DNA from: Candidatus Gottesmanbacteria bacterium | GTDB lineage: Bacteria; Patescibacteriota; Microgenomatia; UBA10105 | Length of the DNA stretch: 47,238 nt | Assembly: GCA_023245415.1 (NCBI GenBank) | Contig: JAHFKJ010000010.1 | Span: forward strand, 1 to 47,238 | Direction: 5' to 3' | Shown: positions 26,016 through 36,368 of the stretch, piece after piece | Numbering within the stretch: the first letter of the stretch is position 1 | Layout of the letters: each line of letters begins with the position of its first letter | Position numbers and translations under genes: made by a program | Notes under the pieces: generated by a model | Told to the model about the DNA's origin: nothing | Seen by the model: only the letters and a program-made list of their open reading frames with translations | Databases searched by the model: none

Positions 26016-29000
26016 GTTGAGCTTTTTCAGCGGTCACTGGTATCAGTTTTCCGATTATGACATTTTCTTTTAGTCCTACCAATTTGTCTTCCTTACCTGA
26101 TAATGCAGCATCAGTAAGCACATTTGTCGTTTCCTGAAACGAAGCTGCCGAAAGCCATGACTGGGTATACAATGAAGCCCTGGTTACACCTAAAATAATG
26201 ACTTGAGCCGTCGCTGGTTCTCCACCTTCAGCCAGTACCCGCGAATTTTCTTCTTCAAAACCTAATTTGTCAACTAACTCTCCAGGTAAAAGTATCGTAT
26301 CGCCTGATGTTTCTATTCTTACTTTATCGCTCATTTTACGGACAATAACTTCAAAATGTTTATCGTTAATTGGAATTCCTTGAGATTCATACACGCGTTG
26401 AATTTCATCAATCAAGTACACTTGGGCCCCTCTTAGACCCCGGGTAGTTAGTACAGCTTTAATGTCTAAAAATCCTGATGCTAACTGTTGTCCAATGCTT
26501 ACGAGTTCTTCATCCTTAACTAACACTTCGCTGGTAGCCGGAATCTGACATTCCCATTCTTCAACAGGTTTAATACCGACACTTTTAATACGTACTGTTT
26601 TACCTTCTTCTTTTTCGATAATTTCAACCTTGCCCGCAATTTCAGCTATCGGTGAGAGCACTTTTGGAGTACGTACTTCAAACAACTCCTCCACACGCGG
26701 TAAACCTTGTGTAACATCAAGTCCAACAATTCCCCCCGCGTGTTTAACCCGCATGGTTAACTGTGTTCCTGGTTCTCCAATCGACTGAGCCGCAACGATC
26801 CCCACCGGCACTCCTAATTCCACAAGCTGCCGGGTAGAAAAATCCCGGCCATAACACAATTGACAAAGTCCATATTTAGCTTTACAGGTAAGCGGAGATC
26901 GAACTATGATTGCGCTTATTTCTGCTTCTTCTAATTTTGTCACTATATCAGCGGTAATTTCCACTCCTTCTACAAAAAGCGGTGATTTCGACTTTGGCTT
27001 CATTACTGGTTCTGCCAATATTCTACCTAAGATGCGCGTCGAAAACGTCGCTTGGCGCAGATCTTTTTTATTTATTTCAACACCTTCTGATGTATGACAG
27101 TCTTCAATACGAACAATCGCATCGTGCGAAACATCTACAAGTCTCCTTGTTAAGTATCCAGCGTCTGCAGTTTTTAAAGCTGAATCAGTGAGACCCTTGC
27201 GTGAACCTCTCGTTGATGTTACGTATTCAAATATCGATAACCCTTCTCTAAAATTTGATTTGGTCGGCAACTCCACAATCTTCCCCAATGGATCTACCAC
27301 CAGTCCTCTCATTGCTGCCAACTGTTTCAGTTGATCTTTTGAAGCACGAGCTCCCCCTGATTCTATAATGATCCGTACAGGGTTATCTTTTGGAAGTCTT
27401 TTCCATGTTTCATCAGCAATTTTTTCGGTAACTTCAATCCAAATTTGATTTGAAAGTCGCCGTTTTTCATCAAGCGTTAAAAATCCCTGCTCATAATTAT
27501 TTTCAACTTCAGTTACTCTGGTTTCTGCTTCGTTAATAAGATCCTGTTTGTGGGGAATCATTTCATTATCAAATACGGAAAGTGATACACCTCCGGCAAT
27601 CGTGGCACCCCAAAAACCGAAGTTTTTCAGATTGTCAATCAAAGATACAACTTCTTGCGGAGACAAAATGTCAAGAGCCTTAGTAATCATCTGTTTTATG
27701 GTGACTGCTTTGACTGGTTCATTGAAATACCGAAGAGATTCAGGTAAGAGTTCATTAAACAGTACTCGTCCCACCGTCGTAACGATTAAACCATTATGTA
27801 CTTTAACCTTAATAGGTACACGCAACTGTAATTTATTGATTTGATAAAGATAAATCGGGTCTGTTCCAATACCGAAAACCTGCAGCTCTTCTTCTTTATA
27901 GTTCTCAAAATTAGGATCAATGGTTGTTACGTAAAAACAGCCTAATGCCATATCTTTATTCGGAACGGTAATCGGAGATCCATCAGCAGGTTTTAACACG
28001 TTGTTAACGGGCATCATTAAATGCTTGGCTTCTGCTTGTGCTTTTTTGGAAAGCGGGATGTGAACGGCCATTTGGTCGCCGTCAAAATCAGCATTATAGC
28101 CGGCACATACACAGGGATGTATCCTAATCGCAGATCCTTCGATAAGAATTGGATAAAATGCTTGTATACCCAACTTATGCAGTGTAGGCGCTCGATTAAG
28201 AAGTACTGGATGGTCCTTGGTAATTTCTTCTAAGATATCAAATACTTCCGGTTCTCGTTTATCGAGAATATTTTTAGCGCTTTTTACATTAGGAGCAACA
28301 CCACGAGCAATTAATTCTCGCAACACAAATGGCTTAAACATTTCTAATGCCATTTCCTTTGGCAAACCACATTGGTATAAATTTAATTCAGGACCGACGA
28401 CAATGACTGACCTGCCAGAATAATCAACACGCTTACCCAAGAGATTCTGTCGAAAACGTCCCTGCTTGCCACGAAGCATGTCGGAAAGTGACCTTAAAGG
28501 TTGAGTGGTAATTCTCGATGCTGGTCGCTGCGTTGTGTCGATTAATGAATCAACTGCTTCCTGAAGCATGCGTTTTTCATTGCGCAATATAATTTCTGGG
28601 GCACCTAAGTCAATTAAGTGTTTTAAACGATTATTCCGGTTAATAACGCGTCGATAGAGATCGTTAAGATCACTGGTAGCAAACCTTCCACCGGTAAGTT
28701 GCACCATAGGCCGTAAATCCGGGGGGAGTACCGGTAAAATAGTAATGATCATCCATGTCGGATCCATGCCCGATTTTTTCAATCCTTCTACTATACGTAA
28801 TCTCTTCGTGGCTTTAATGTGTCGTTGTCCTTTAGATTGTTGAGCTTCTTCACGCATTTCGACAGCTAAAGTATTCAGATTGAGAGATTTCACGATAGAT
28901 AAAATTGCTTCTGCCCCCATACCAACCGTGAAAAATGAACCAACTTTGTATTCTCCAAGTTTTAAGTATTCATCTTCTGAAAGTAAAGACTTTATTTTTA

Positions 29001-29727
29001 TAGAATTGACAAGATCGGCAATTGCTTTCTGAACTTCTTCGGTTTTACCTTTTTCACGAGTAATTTCATCATCAAACTGAGTTAAACGTTGTTTTTCTTT
29101 CAGATCGACATCTGATAAAGCCATATCACGTGACTCTATAGATGTAATCTTATCTTTTATTGCTTTGCGTTCAATATCGAATTCCTTTAAGGCTTTCTTC
29201 CTATTTCCTTCAATTTCCTCAATTATTTCTTTGTTCTTTTCAGAAATTTTCTTATCCAATGTCATTAAGGCTTCTTTGCGTTTATCTTCATCTACGGTCA
29301 AGACAACATATTGAGCAAAATAGATAACACTTTCTAAAGTGCGCGGTGTCATATCCAGAAGCAGTGATAATTTTGAAGGCGCACCTTTGAAAAACCAAAC
29401 GTGGGCGATGGGTGCTGAAAGGGTAATATGTCCCATTCGTTCACGGCGGACTTTTGATTGAGTTACTTCGACACCACATTTATCACAAATAATACCTCGA
29501 TATCGTATACGTTTGTATTTTCCACAGTAACACTCCCAATCTTTGGTAGGACCAAAAATTCGTTCATCGAATAATCCGTCTTTTTCAGGCTTTAAAGTCC
29601 GATAATTTATAGTTTCGGCCTTGGTAATTTCTCCATATGACCACTCTTTGATAACTTGCGCAGAAGCAAGCGTCAGTTTTAGCCCTGAAAAATCAATAAT
29701 GCTACTGAGTAAGTTTTTTTTATCCAT
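26008..29727 (-). CDS. rpoC: RNA polymerase subunit beta'
   Basis: 1239 aa from ATG 29727 ([26 protein letters not shown]); the track's longer start runs into rpoB. N-terminal zinc site [23 protein letters not shown], the catalytic [12 protein letters not shown] with three Mg-binding Asp, the second zinc site (ending [13 protein letters not shown]) and the bridge/trigger region [17 protein letters not shown] Lys/Glu-rich insert of about 140 residues ([18 protein letters not shown]..) lies in the N-terminal clamp region. ATG lies 4 bp after rpoB's stop. Confidence 0.97.
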   Translation of the reverse strand: MDKKNLLSSIIDFSGLKLTLASAQVIKEWSYGEITKAETINYRTLKPEKDGLFDERIFGPTKDWECYCGKYKRIRYRGIICDKCGVEVTQSKVRRERMGHITLSAPIAHVWFFKGAPSKLSLLLDMTPRTLESVIYFAQYVVLTVDEDKRKEALMTLDKKISEKNKEIIEEIEGNRKKALKEFDIERKAIKDKITSIESRDMALSDVDLKEKQRLTQFDDEITREKGKTEEVQKAIADLVNSIKIKSLLSEDEYLKLGEYKVGSFFTVGMGAEAILSIVKSLNLNTLAVEMREEAQQSKGQRHIKATKRLRIVEGLKKSGMDPTWMIITILPVLPPDLRPMVQLTGGRFATSDLNDLYRRVINRNNRLKHLIDLGAPEIILRNEKRMLQEAVDSLIDTTQRPASRITTQPLRSLSDMLRGKQGRFRQNLLGKRVDYSGRSVIVVGPELNLYQCGLPKEMALEMFKPFVLRELIARGVAPNVKSAKNILDKREPEVFDILEEITKDHPVLLNRAPTLHKLGIQAFYPILIEGSAIRIHPCVCAGYNADFDGDQMAVHIPLSKKAQAEAKHLMMPVNNVLKPADGSPITVPNKDMALGCFYVTTIDPNFENYKEEELQVFGIGTDPIYLYQINKLQLRVPIKVKVHNGLIVTTVGRVLFNELLPESLRYFNEPVKAVTIKQMITKALDILSPQEVVSLIDNLKNFGFWGATIAGGVSLSVFDNEMIPHKQDLINEAETRVTEVENNYEQGFLTLDEKRRLSNQIWIEVTEKIADETWKRLPKDNPVRIIIESGGARASKDQLKQLAAMRGLVVDPLGKIVELPTKSNFREGLSIFEYVTSTRGSRKGLTDSALKTADAGYLTRRLVDVSHDAIVRIEDCHTSEGVEINKKDLRQATFSTRILGRILAEPVMKPKSKSPLFVEGVEITADIVTKLEEAEISAIIVRSPLTCKAKYGLCQLCYGRDFSTRQLVELGVPVGIVAAQSIGEPGTQLTMRVKHAGGIVGLDVTQGLPRVEELFEVRTPKVLSPIAEIAGKVEIIEKEEGKTVRIKSVGIKPVEEWECQIPATSEVLVKDEELVSIGQQLASGFLDIKAVLTTRGLRGAQVYLIDEIQRVYESQGIPINDKHFEVIVRKMSDKVRIETSGDTILLPGELVDKLGFEEENSRVLAEGGEPATAQVIILGVTRASLYTQSWLSAASFQETTNVLTDAALSGKEDKLVGLKENVIIGKLIPVTAEKAQLE

Positions 29728-29731
29728 ACAA

Positions 29732-32700
29732 TTATTGTGAAATAACTTCGACCATTTCTTTTTCTGTCCCTTTAATTTCCTGATCTTTCTTTTCATCAAG
29801 AGTATTTGCATCATCAGTTAAACTTACATGTGAAGCACTTACTATACCGGTTGGGGTCACATTCAGACCTAGAGCTTGCAACTCTTTTACTAGTACTTTA
29901 AATGATTCAGGCACATTTGAAGCTGGAATATCGACCCCTTTCACAATCGCCTCAAATGCTTTTGCCCTACCGACTACATCATCACTTTTTAGTGTCAGCA
30001 TCTCTTGTAATGTATGTCCAGCGCGATGAGCTTCCAATGCCCAAACTTCCATCTCTCCTAACCGTTGACCTCCCATTTGTGCTTTTCCACCCAAGGGTTG
30101 CTGTGTTACGAGTGAATAAGGTCCTGTAGAACGTGCATGAGTTTTATCTTCAACCATGTGGATCAATTTCATAACATAACCAACACCAACGGTCACCGTT
30201 AAATCAAATGGTCTTCCATTGCGTCCATCATAGAGAATAGCTTTTCCCGATACAGGAACACCGGCTCGAGCAAGTTCTTTGGAGATATTATTTTCGGCGA
30301 CTTTTTCAAATACCGGGATAGCTACTTTATAGCCAAGTTTTTCTGCAGCTATACCTAAATGCGCCTCAAGTAACTGACCCAAATTCATCCGCGATAGAAC
30401 TGATAATGGAGAAATAATGATATCAACCGGCGTTCCATCATCCATATATGGCATGTCAGCTTGAGGTACTATTTTGGAAATTACACCTTTATTGCCGTGT
30501 CTGCCAGCGAGTTTATCCCCGACGACAACTTTTCTTACCTGAGCTACCTTAATAATTATTTTTTTATTGGTTCCCGGCTCAAGTTCATCGTCTTTTTCCC
30601 GATCTAGTATTTTAATATCAATAACCGTACCCTTCTCCCCATGAGGCATTCGAAGTGATGTGTCTCTAACTTCCCGAGCTTTTTCGCCAAAAATAGCACG
30701 CAACAGCCGTTCTTCAGCCGTCAATTCTGTCTCACCTTTGGGAGCAATTTTTCCAACCAAAATATCATTTGGTCCAACTTCAGCTCCAATGACTACAATA
30801 CCTTCTTCATCTAAATTTCGTAGTGCGTCTTCTCCAACATTAGGAATATCTCGGGTAGTTTCTTCACTTCCCAACTTCGTATCAACAACAGCTGATTCAT
30901 ATTCCTCGATATGTATCGATGTTAATACATCATCTTTTACCAATCTATTTGAGATAACGATGGCATCCTCATATCCCAAACCATCAAAACTCATATATGC
31001 AATGAGTACATTTTGTCCTAAAGCCAGTTCACCAGCTTCACATGCAGGACCATCAATAATAATATCTCCGGCTTTTACTTTTTGTCCTGGTTTAACGACA
31101 GGCTTTTGGGAATAACACGTAGATTGGGCACTGCGTTTAAATTTTTCTATCGTATACAGATCCTCGCCTTTTTCATTAAGAGGCTTAATTATTACTTGGT
31201 TTGCATCTACATAGGTGATAATCCCTGACCGTTTCGCATGTACTACCCTTCCCATGGCTGATGCCGCAACTGTTTCCATACCCGTTCCCACAATTGGTGA
31301 GTGAGGAGTGATTAACGGAACTGCTTGACATTGCATATGTGTACCCATAAGTGCCCGGTTCGCCTCATCATGCGCTAAAAACGGAATTAACGAAGCTGAA
31401 GTACCAACAACTTGACGCGGAATTAAATCAATGTAGTCAACTTCATCCCGTCGAGACTCTAAAAATTCGCCTTTGTGCCTTACAGGTACGCGTTCTTCGG
31501 TAAGCATACCCTCTTTATTAAGAGATACCCCTGCATGAGTAATTCGATATCCCCATTCGTCATCAGCGGACAGATATGCAATCTCATCGGTAACTTTTAC
31601 ATCTAGATTACTCCCCTGTTTGATTTTGATTACTTTTCGATATGGGCTTTCCAAAAATCCAAATTCGTTTACCCGAGCATACAGCGCCATATATGTAACT
31701 AAACCGATATTCGGTCCTTCAGGGCTTCTCACTGGATCAATGCGGCCATATTGTGAAGAATTGATATCCCGAATAGAAAATGAAGCTCTTTCACGCGAAA
31801 TACCTCCGGTACCCATTACAGTCAGGCGGCGTAAGTTATCTACCTCGGATAACGGATTGGTTTGATCAAGTATCGTCGATAATTGACTGGTGCGGAAAAA
31901 ATCATTAATGGCGGCGATGACGGGACGAGCATTCACTACCTGGGTAGGTGTCAATTCTCCCTCTAAAGTTCCCGCTAAACTCATTTTTTCACGAACAGTA
32001 CGTTCAAGCCGTAGCAACCCTACTCTAAACGCATTGTTGGAAACTAATTCTCCCACTCGGCGTACCCGGCGGTTACCAAGATGGTCGATATCATCAACAA
32101 CTCCCAGTCCGGATGCCAGTCCAATTAAATAAGTAATAGTGCCTACTAAATCATCTTTATTTAATACCCAATTCTCTTTTATATTTAAAATGTCATTATT
32201 CAATTTTTTATTCATTTTATAGCGGCCAACTCTACCTAAATCATACCGTCTACCATTAAAAAACATATTCGACAAAAGTTCTTGTGCATTTTCAAGTACC
32301 ACTGGTTCTCCAGGACGCATTTTTCTGTAGATTTCTAAAACAGCTTCAACTTGACTTTGGGTAGGATCTTTGGCGATTGTTGAAGTAATATAATCGTGGT
32401 CAGAATTAGTATTAACGTGTTTAAATAAATTTTCCAGCTCATCGTTTGACCCGTAGCCAACTGCTCTCAGCAACGTAGTTGCCGCTAATTTTCTCCGTCG
32501 GTCAATCCGTACTGAAATCACATCGTTTCTGGAAATGGCAAATTCCAACCATGAACCATGCAACGGACGTATCTCTGCTCCAAACAAGGTTCGACCGGTA
32601 ACCGGATCAATTTCGCCGGTAAAATAAACTCCCGGTGACCTAACTAATTGATTTACTACACAACGTTCGATACCATTAATGATAAACGTACCATTAACCG

Positions 32701-33043
32701 TCATCGCCGGTATATCACCTAAAAATACTTCTTGTGTAATTTTTTTGCCAGTTTGTTTGTTGGTCAAAGTAGCTTCAACTTTTAGGGGCATATCATATGT
32801 CACCCCTTTTTCCAATGCCACAATGGGAGTATATCGGGATTTGCCAAATGAATAATCACCAAATGATAGCGACCAATTTTTCCCTGTAAAGTCATCTATC
32901 GGGGAAATTTCTGCAAGCAATTCTTTAATTCCATGTTCAAGAAACCACTTATAAGACTCTCGCTGAACATCTGTTAAATCTAGTCGGGGAAGATTGTTGA
33001 TGTGTTGTCCCCAATATTGGCGCGGCTGATGATGTGAATCCAT
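29732..33043 (-). CDS. rpoB: RNA polymerase subunit beta
   Basis: 1103 aa, short for the family because lineage-specific inserts are missing. Protrusion, lobe, fork loop, the [17 protein letters not shown] active-site lysine motif and the C-terminal [33 protein letters not shown] clamp are all present. The rifampicin pocket reads [25 protein letters not shown], differing from E. coli at the classic positions 513, 526 and 531. First gene of the block, with its own promoter and an 82-nt leader. Confidence 0.98.
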   Translation of the reverse strand: MDSHHQPRQYWGQHINNLPRLDLTDVQRESYKWFLEHGIKELLAEISPIDDFTGKNWSLSFGDYSFGKSRYTPIVALEKGVTYDMPLKVEATLTNKQTGKKITQEVFLGDIPAMTVNGTFIINGIERCVVNQLVRSPGVYFTGEIDPVTGRTLFGAEIRPLHGSWLEFAISRNDVISVRIDRRRKLAATTLLRAVGYGSNDELENLFKHVNTNSDHDYITSTIAKDPTQSQVEAVLEIYRKMRPGEPVVLENAQELLSNMFFNGRRYDLGRVGRYKMNKKLNNDILNIKENWVLNKDDLVGTITYLIGLASGLGVVDDIDHLGNRRVRRVGELVSNNAFRVGLLRLERTVREKMSLAGTLEGELTPTQVVNARPVIAAINDFFRTSQLSTILDQTNPLSEVDNLRRLTVMGTGGISRERASFSIRDINSSQYGRIDPVRSPEGPNIGLVTYMALYARVNEFGFLESPYRKVIKIKQGSNLDVKVTDEIAYLSADDEWGYRITHAGVSLNKEGMLTEERVPVRHKGEFLESRRDEVDYIDLIPRQVVGTSASLIPFLAHDEANRALMGTHMQCQAVPLITPHSPIVGTGMETVAASAMGRVVHAKRSGIITYVDANQVIIKPLNEKGEDLYTIEKFKRSAQSTCYSQKPVVKPGQKVKAGDIIIDGPACEAGELALGQNVLIAYMSFDGLGYEDAIVISNRLVKDDVLTSIHIEEYESAVVDTKLGSEETTRDIPNVGEDALRNLDEEGIVVIGAEVGPNDILVGKIAPKGETELTAEERLLRAIFGEKAREVRDTSLRMPHGEKGTVIDIKILDREKDDELEPGTNKKIIIKVAQVRKVVVGDKLAGRHGNKGVISKIVPQADMPYMDDGTPVDIIISPLSVLSRMNLGQLLEAHLGIAAEKLGYKVAIPVFEKVAENNISKELARAGVPVSGKAILYDGRNGRPFDLTVTVGVGYVMKLIHMVEDKTHARSTGPYSLVTQQPLGGKAQMGGQRLGEMEVWALEAHRAGHTLQEMLTLKSDDVVGRAKAFEAIVKGVDIPASNVPESFKVLVKELQALGLNVTPTGIVSASHVSLTDDANTLDEKKDQEIKGTEKEMVEVISQ

Positions 33044-33084
33044 TTGCTTTTTTAATAAGCTGGCTTTTTCTTAAACGACAAAAT

Positions 33085-33112
33085 AAAGCGTACGTCACCA
33101 GTTGTACGCTTT
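33085..33112 (-). promoter_or_regulatory. Hairpin in the rpoB leader
   Basis: AAAGCGTAC (33085-33093) and GTACGCTTT (33104-33112) form a perfect 9-bp stem with a 10-nt loop. On the minus strand it is followed by ATTTTG, a weak U-tract. It lies inside the predicted 5' leader of rpoBC and could be an attenuator. Confidence 0.65.
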
Positions 33113-33131
33113 TTCTATTTAACTACAGTAA

Positions 33132-33160
33132 TTTATACCACTTTCTGTTAAGTCTGTCAA
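33132..33160 (-). promoter_or_regulatory. rpoBC promoter
   Basis: Consensus TTGACA (33160-33155), 17-bp spacer, TATAAA (33137-33132) on the minus strand. Predicted start near 33125. This is the best sigma70-type promoter in the window. Confidence 0.75.
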
Positions 33161-33284
33161 TACTTTGTAATTGGTGCTGTTAAGCTGTAATTTTATCTCT
33201 CAACTGTTGCAAAAACGAACATCTAAAATATTGCATCATTTTTCACAAATTGATTATCAGAAACTGGAATCAATAAATATGAAG

Positions 33285-33425
33285 CTCCTACGGGCTTGAT
33301 GCCCGGGCTATCTTCTCCGTGTAGCTTCGTCGGGAGCGAAATCCCTCCGAAGCGAAAATTCTTCGCTTTCATCCTCAAGCTTGTGGCTCGCGGTTTTTCG
33401 CGAAGGGGGATAAAATTACTTCGCA
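33285..33425. repeat. GC-rich hairpin-dense patch
   Basis: Successive small stems: GGGC-TTGAT-GCCC, GGGA-GCGAAA-TCCC, AAGCGAA-AATTC-TTCGCTT, TCGCG-GTTTTT-CGCGA, plus an imperfect outer pairing of GAAGCTCCTACGG with CCGTGTAGCTTC. Base composition is unlike the surrounding AT-rich DNA. Possibly a structured repeat element or small RNA. Confidence 0.5.
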
Positions 33426-33433
33426 AAAAACAC

Positions 33434-34406
33434 TTATTTTAGAAACTTTGTAATATTCTGATTATGTTCCTCAAATGACACCGCGTAATGCGCCTCGCCT
33501 TTGGGGTCATGTAGATAATACATGTAGTCTGTTTTTTGAGGTAAAGCAACTGCTGTTATTGATAATAATCCTGGATTACAAATCGGTAGTGGAGGCAACC
33601 CGACATTTTTATATGTATTATATGGAGAATCAATGGATTTATCTTCCTCATCGAGAGTTTTTTTCCACCATGATTTATTTTCCGCTTGATATCCTAACGC
33701 GTACTGTACTGTAGCATCTACTTGCAACGGCCAATTTTTTTTCAATCGATTCAATAAGATTCCGGCAATTATCGGCTTGTCGGAATTTGATTTCCCTTCT
33801 CGTTCAACTAACGAAGCCAGAACAATACTTTGACGAAAACTTAAACCGTTCAATTTTAGATTTTCCGTTAAACTAGGAGTTACCCGTCTATAAAGATTTT
33901 CTTCAAATATCTTGACTATCGCTGCACTAGTGGCATCACGCGGAATCAGATATGTGTCCGGAAACATATACCCCTCTTTGGCATATTTTAAAAATTCAAT
34001 TTCAGGCAAGGCTAATTCCTGATTCAGTTTAAGTGCAATTTCCTCAACTCGCCACCCTTCAAGCGTCGTGACACGAATATCCATTTTGCCAAGCGTTAAT
34101 GCTAAGATAATTGAATTGGTATTCATAGAAGGACTCAGAAGAAAATCACCAGCCTGAATTTTGTTATCAAAACCAGTAAATTTTATCCTTAAAAAAAAAT
34201 CCAATCTGGTTTTTGATTAATCCTTCATTTTTAAGTCGAGTAGCAATCGTTCGTATATTTTCGCCCTTAGTTATAGTGAAAGTTTTGCTTGAGACATCCA
34301 TTGAATTTACTGGAGAATTAGCATCTGTCCACCAAAGTGACGTTCCTCCTATAACAAATATCAACAAAACGATAAAGACGAAAATACGGACTATAAACTT
34401 ATGCAT
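33434..34406 (-). CDS. mltG: Endolytic transglycosylase MltG, interrupted by a one-base frameshift
   Basis: Two overlapping ORFs make one MltG/YceG. 34406-34167 encodes the N-terminal membrane anchor (FIVRIFVFIVLLIFVIGG) and the start of the LysM-like domain (TKGENIRTIATRLKNEGLIK). 34204-33434 encodes the rest: FTGFDNKIQAGDFLLSPSMN, VTTLEGWRVEEIA, the catalytic Glu in LASLVEREG and the end YNTYKNVGLPPLPICNPG. The switch falls at GGA-T9-AAGG (34191-34199 on the plus strand as A9); eight T's would restore one frame (..GFFLRIKFTGFD). MltG cuts nascent glycan strands at the membrane. It follows a small Cys protein and precedes rpoB. Confidence 0.85.
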
Positions 34407-34432
34407 GAATATAAGTCACTCTAAGTTAAGCT

Positions 34433-34630
34433 TTAAACTTCAGACAATAACGCACGTCGATATGTCCCTTTCTCTTCATTGTATATATACATCCGTTTAC
34501 ACTTACACAACACAACATTATTAGCCTGCTGATTACTTTTTGTCCCTTGCACAAGCGACGTTCCACAACCAACGCAGCGTTTTTGGCTGAGTAACCAGGA
34601 TTGAACTGGTGTAATTATATTTTTTAGCAT
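34433..34630 (-). CDS. Small cysteine-containing protein, possible zinc ribbon
   Basis: 65 aa from the ATG at 34630 (MLKNIITPVQSWLLSQKR); the track opens at an upstream TTG. A CVGCGTSL motif and a later CKCKRMYIY give four cysteines spaced like a treble-clef zinc ribbon. Found 26 bp before mltG in the same direction. Function unknown. Confidence 0.65.
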   Translation of the reverse strand: MLKNIITPVQSWLLSQKRCVGCGTSLVQGTKSNQQANNVVLCKCKRMYIYNEEKGTYRRALLSEV

Positions 34631-34721
34631 AATTAAACAGAAATTAAGCAATAAAGAAATGAAGGAGATAAGAATATCTAATTCCTTTTTTATGTTTTTC
34701 TTTTTTTCCTTGATTTCCTCG

Positions 34722-35984
34722 CTATTCTATAGTATAGATCGGGACATGTTTAACAGTTTCTATCGCTTCCTGTAATCTCCATTTATCAGAACTATACAGT
34801 GTACATAGTATATCATTAGTGTCTAATTTATCTTCAAGTTTTCGCTCTAAGTAGACACCGGCTTTTTTATCATGGGGACTTCCCAATATTCTTGCCACAA
34901 CAGATACATCGCGATTATTAAGCCCAGATACTCTTCCTGATCGCCAACTTTTAACTTCATGTCGATAAATTCCCAAACTTAAATTTGTACACGAACATTC
35001 AGGATCACCGCCCTGAACTTTTATTATTTCGCGCATTTTTGTGAGCGCTTTGCCTGTTGTAAGAATTTCTGTAGCGACTGCTTCTCCCATACCAGGTTTA
35101 TAGGGGCCTTTAATATCAACAAAACATAAATCCAATAATTTACTCGCAAGCCGCAAAGCTTTCTGTTCAAGTTTAAGCGGTCTTTCTTTTTGTTGCTCTA
35201 ATACTTGAAATACGTCTCTGACTTCAAGCACTGGACCAATACCTCTTCCTGCTGGCTGTCTCGCTTCGTTTACATCAACTATCAATTTAAGGCCAAATCG
35301 GTTACCCAAACGCATAAATTTTTTTTCGATAATCGCCCCGTCCTTTATATGTCTGATTTTCATATTAGGGCCAACTGGAACATCAAATATGACATGTGTT
35401 GCTCCTGAGGCAATTTTCTTAGCCATTATGGAAACAATGATTTTATCAAAGGATTCAAAAGCCAATGGCTCTTCAACCTGAATTATAATATCATCTGCAG
35501 GAGCCAACCCTAAATGTCCACCCCAAACAATACACCCACCGACTTTTTCTACAATCTGCTTGATTTGTTTAGGAGAGAATGTAACTGGCGCAACTACTTC
35601 CATAGTGTCAGCTGTTCCAGAAGGTGACGTTATCGCTCGAGACGAATTTTTGGGGATTTTGATTCCGGCTGCGGCAACAATAGGCACAATAATCATCGTC
35701 GTACGCGTTCCAGCCATGCCTCCTGTCGAATGCTTGTCTGCAACCACTCCTTTGAACTTAAGTTGTTCACCCGTTTCTGCCATGGCTTTGGTCAGATAAT
35801 ACAACTCTTCATTGTCAAAGCCTTCGGTAAACCCGGCTGCTGCAAAGTAAGTTGTTAAAACATCACCAAGACGACGATTTGCAATTTCATCCATCAAGGT
35901 AAACACCTCATTGTACGTCAGCTTTTTACCCACGAGTTTTTTCTTGATGGCTTCTATGGCAATGCGATGCTTATCAGAACTCAT
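34722..35984 (-). CDS. AMP phosphorylase / thymidine phosphorylase family
   Basis: 420 aa. Phosphorolysis of a nucleoside or NMP, giving a free base and a ribose phosphate. Motifs: DKHSTGGMAGTRTTMIIVPIVAAAG, SSRAITSPSGTADTMEV, GGCIVWGGHLGLAPADD, and GRGIGPVLEVRDV near the C-terminal third. The wording is closer to archaeal AMP phosphorylases than to E. coli DeoA, but the ~85-residue N-terminal extension of archaeal enzymes is missing. No RubisCO or ribose-1,5-bisphosphate isomerase gene is in the window. Overlaps ruvX by 11 bp. Confidence 0.82.
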   Translation of the reverse strand: MSSDKHRIAIEAIKKKLVGKKLTYNEVFTLMDEIANRRLGDVLTTYFAAAGFTEGFDNEELYYLTKAMAETGEQLKFKGVVADKHSTGGMAGTRTTMIIVPIVAAAGIKIPKNSSRAITSPSGTADTMEVVAPVTFSPKQIKQIVEKVGGCIVWGGHLGLAPADDIIIQVEEPLAFESFDKIIVSIMAKKIASGATHVIFDVPVGPNMKIRHIKDGAIIEKKFMRLGNRFGLKLIVDVNEARQPAGRGIGPVLEVRDVFQVLEQQKERPLKLEQKALRLASKLLDLCFVDIKGPYKPGMGEAVATEILTTGKALTKMREIIKVQGGDPECSCTNLSLGIYRHEVKSWRSGRVSGLNNRDVSVVARILGSPHDKKAGVYLERKLEDKLDTNDILCTLYSSDKWRLQEAIETVKHVPIYTIE

Positions 35985-36363
35985 GAATTTTATTTTGTTT
36001 TATAAACGTATCTAACATAATCGCCGCAGCAGTTTGATGAATTTTTTGACGTCGATTTTTTTGACCGGAACTGATCTGAAGAAGTTGCATTTGTGCCTCA
36101 TATGAGGATAATGTTTCATCCCATAACGTTATCGGTAAAGGCAATACTTTTTTGAGTTGGGCAACGAAATCTTTTATTTTAACAGCTATTTTCCCTTCAG
36201 GTATACCAATAACTAATCTTTCAATGCCCATTTGTCTACAAAGTGAAACAATCTCGACCGTTGCTTGTTTACGCGAAACGCGTCTTACTCCCTGGCTTAA
36301 AATGCCTTCTGAAAATGCAATTCCTATCCATTTCTCACCATAGTCTAATCCTAGTAGTTTCAT
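35974..36363 (-). CDS. ruvX: RuvX/YqgF RNase-H-like nuclease
   Basis: 129 aa, normal. YqgF fold implicated in 16S rRNA end processing and Holliday-junction resolution. LGLDYGEKWIGIA supplies the first Asp, VIGIP the second strand and WDETLSSYEA the usual DER/DET motif. In the C-terminal motif the expected Asp (VDxxAA) is His (KIHQTAAAIML). Overlaps the phosphorylase gene and follows the sortase by 5 bp. Confidence 0.88.
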   Translation of the reverse strand: MKLLGLDYGEKWIGIAFSEGILSQGVRRVSRKQATVEIVSLCRQMGIERLVIGIPEGKIAVKIKDFVAQLKKVLPLPITLWDETLSSYEAQMQLLQISSGQKNRRQKIHQTAAAIMLDTFIKQNKIHEF

Positions 36364-36368
36364 GAGCC

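Larger units (their letters stand above)
33044..33433. other. Intergenic region mltG-rpoB
   Basis: 390 bp without a convincing gene. It contains the rpoB promoter and leader hairpin (33082-33160) and a GC-rich hairpin-dense patch (33285-33425). The ORF 33223-33426 lies across the patch and is not supported. Confidence 0.6.

Noticed and set aside
33223-33426. 67-aa ORF between mltG and rpoB
   Set aside because: It lies over the GC-rich hairpin patch, has no promoter or Shine-Dalgarno, and is better explained as structured non-coding DNA.
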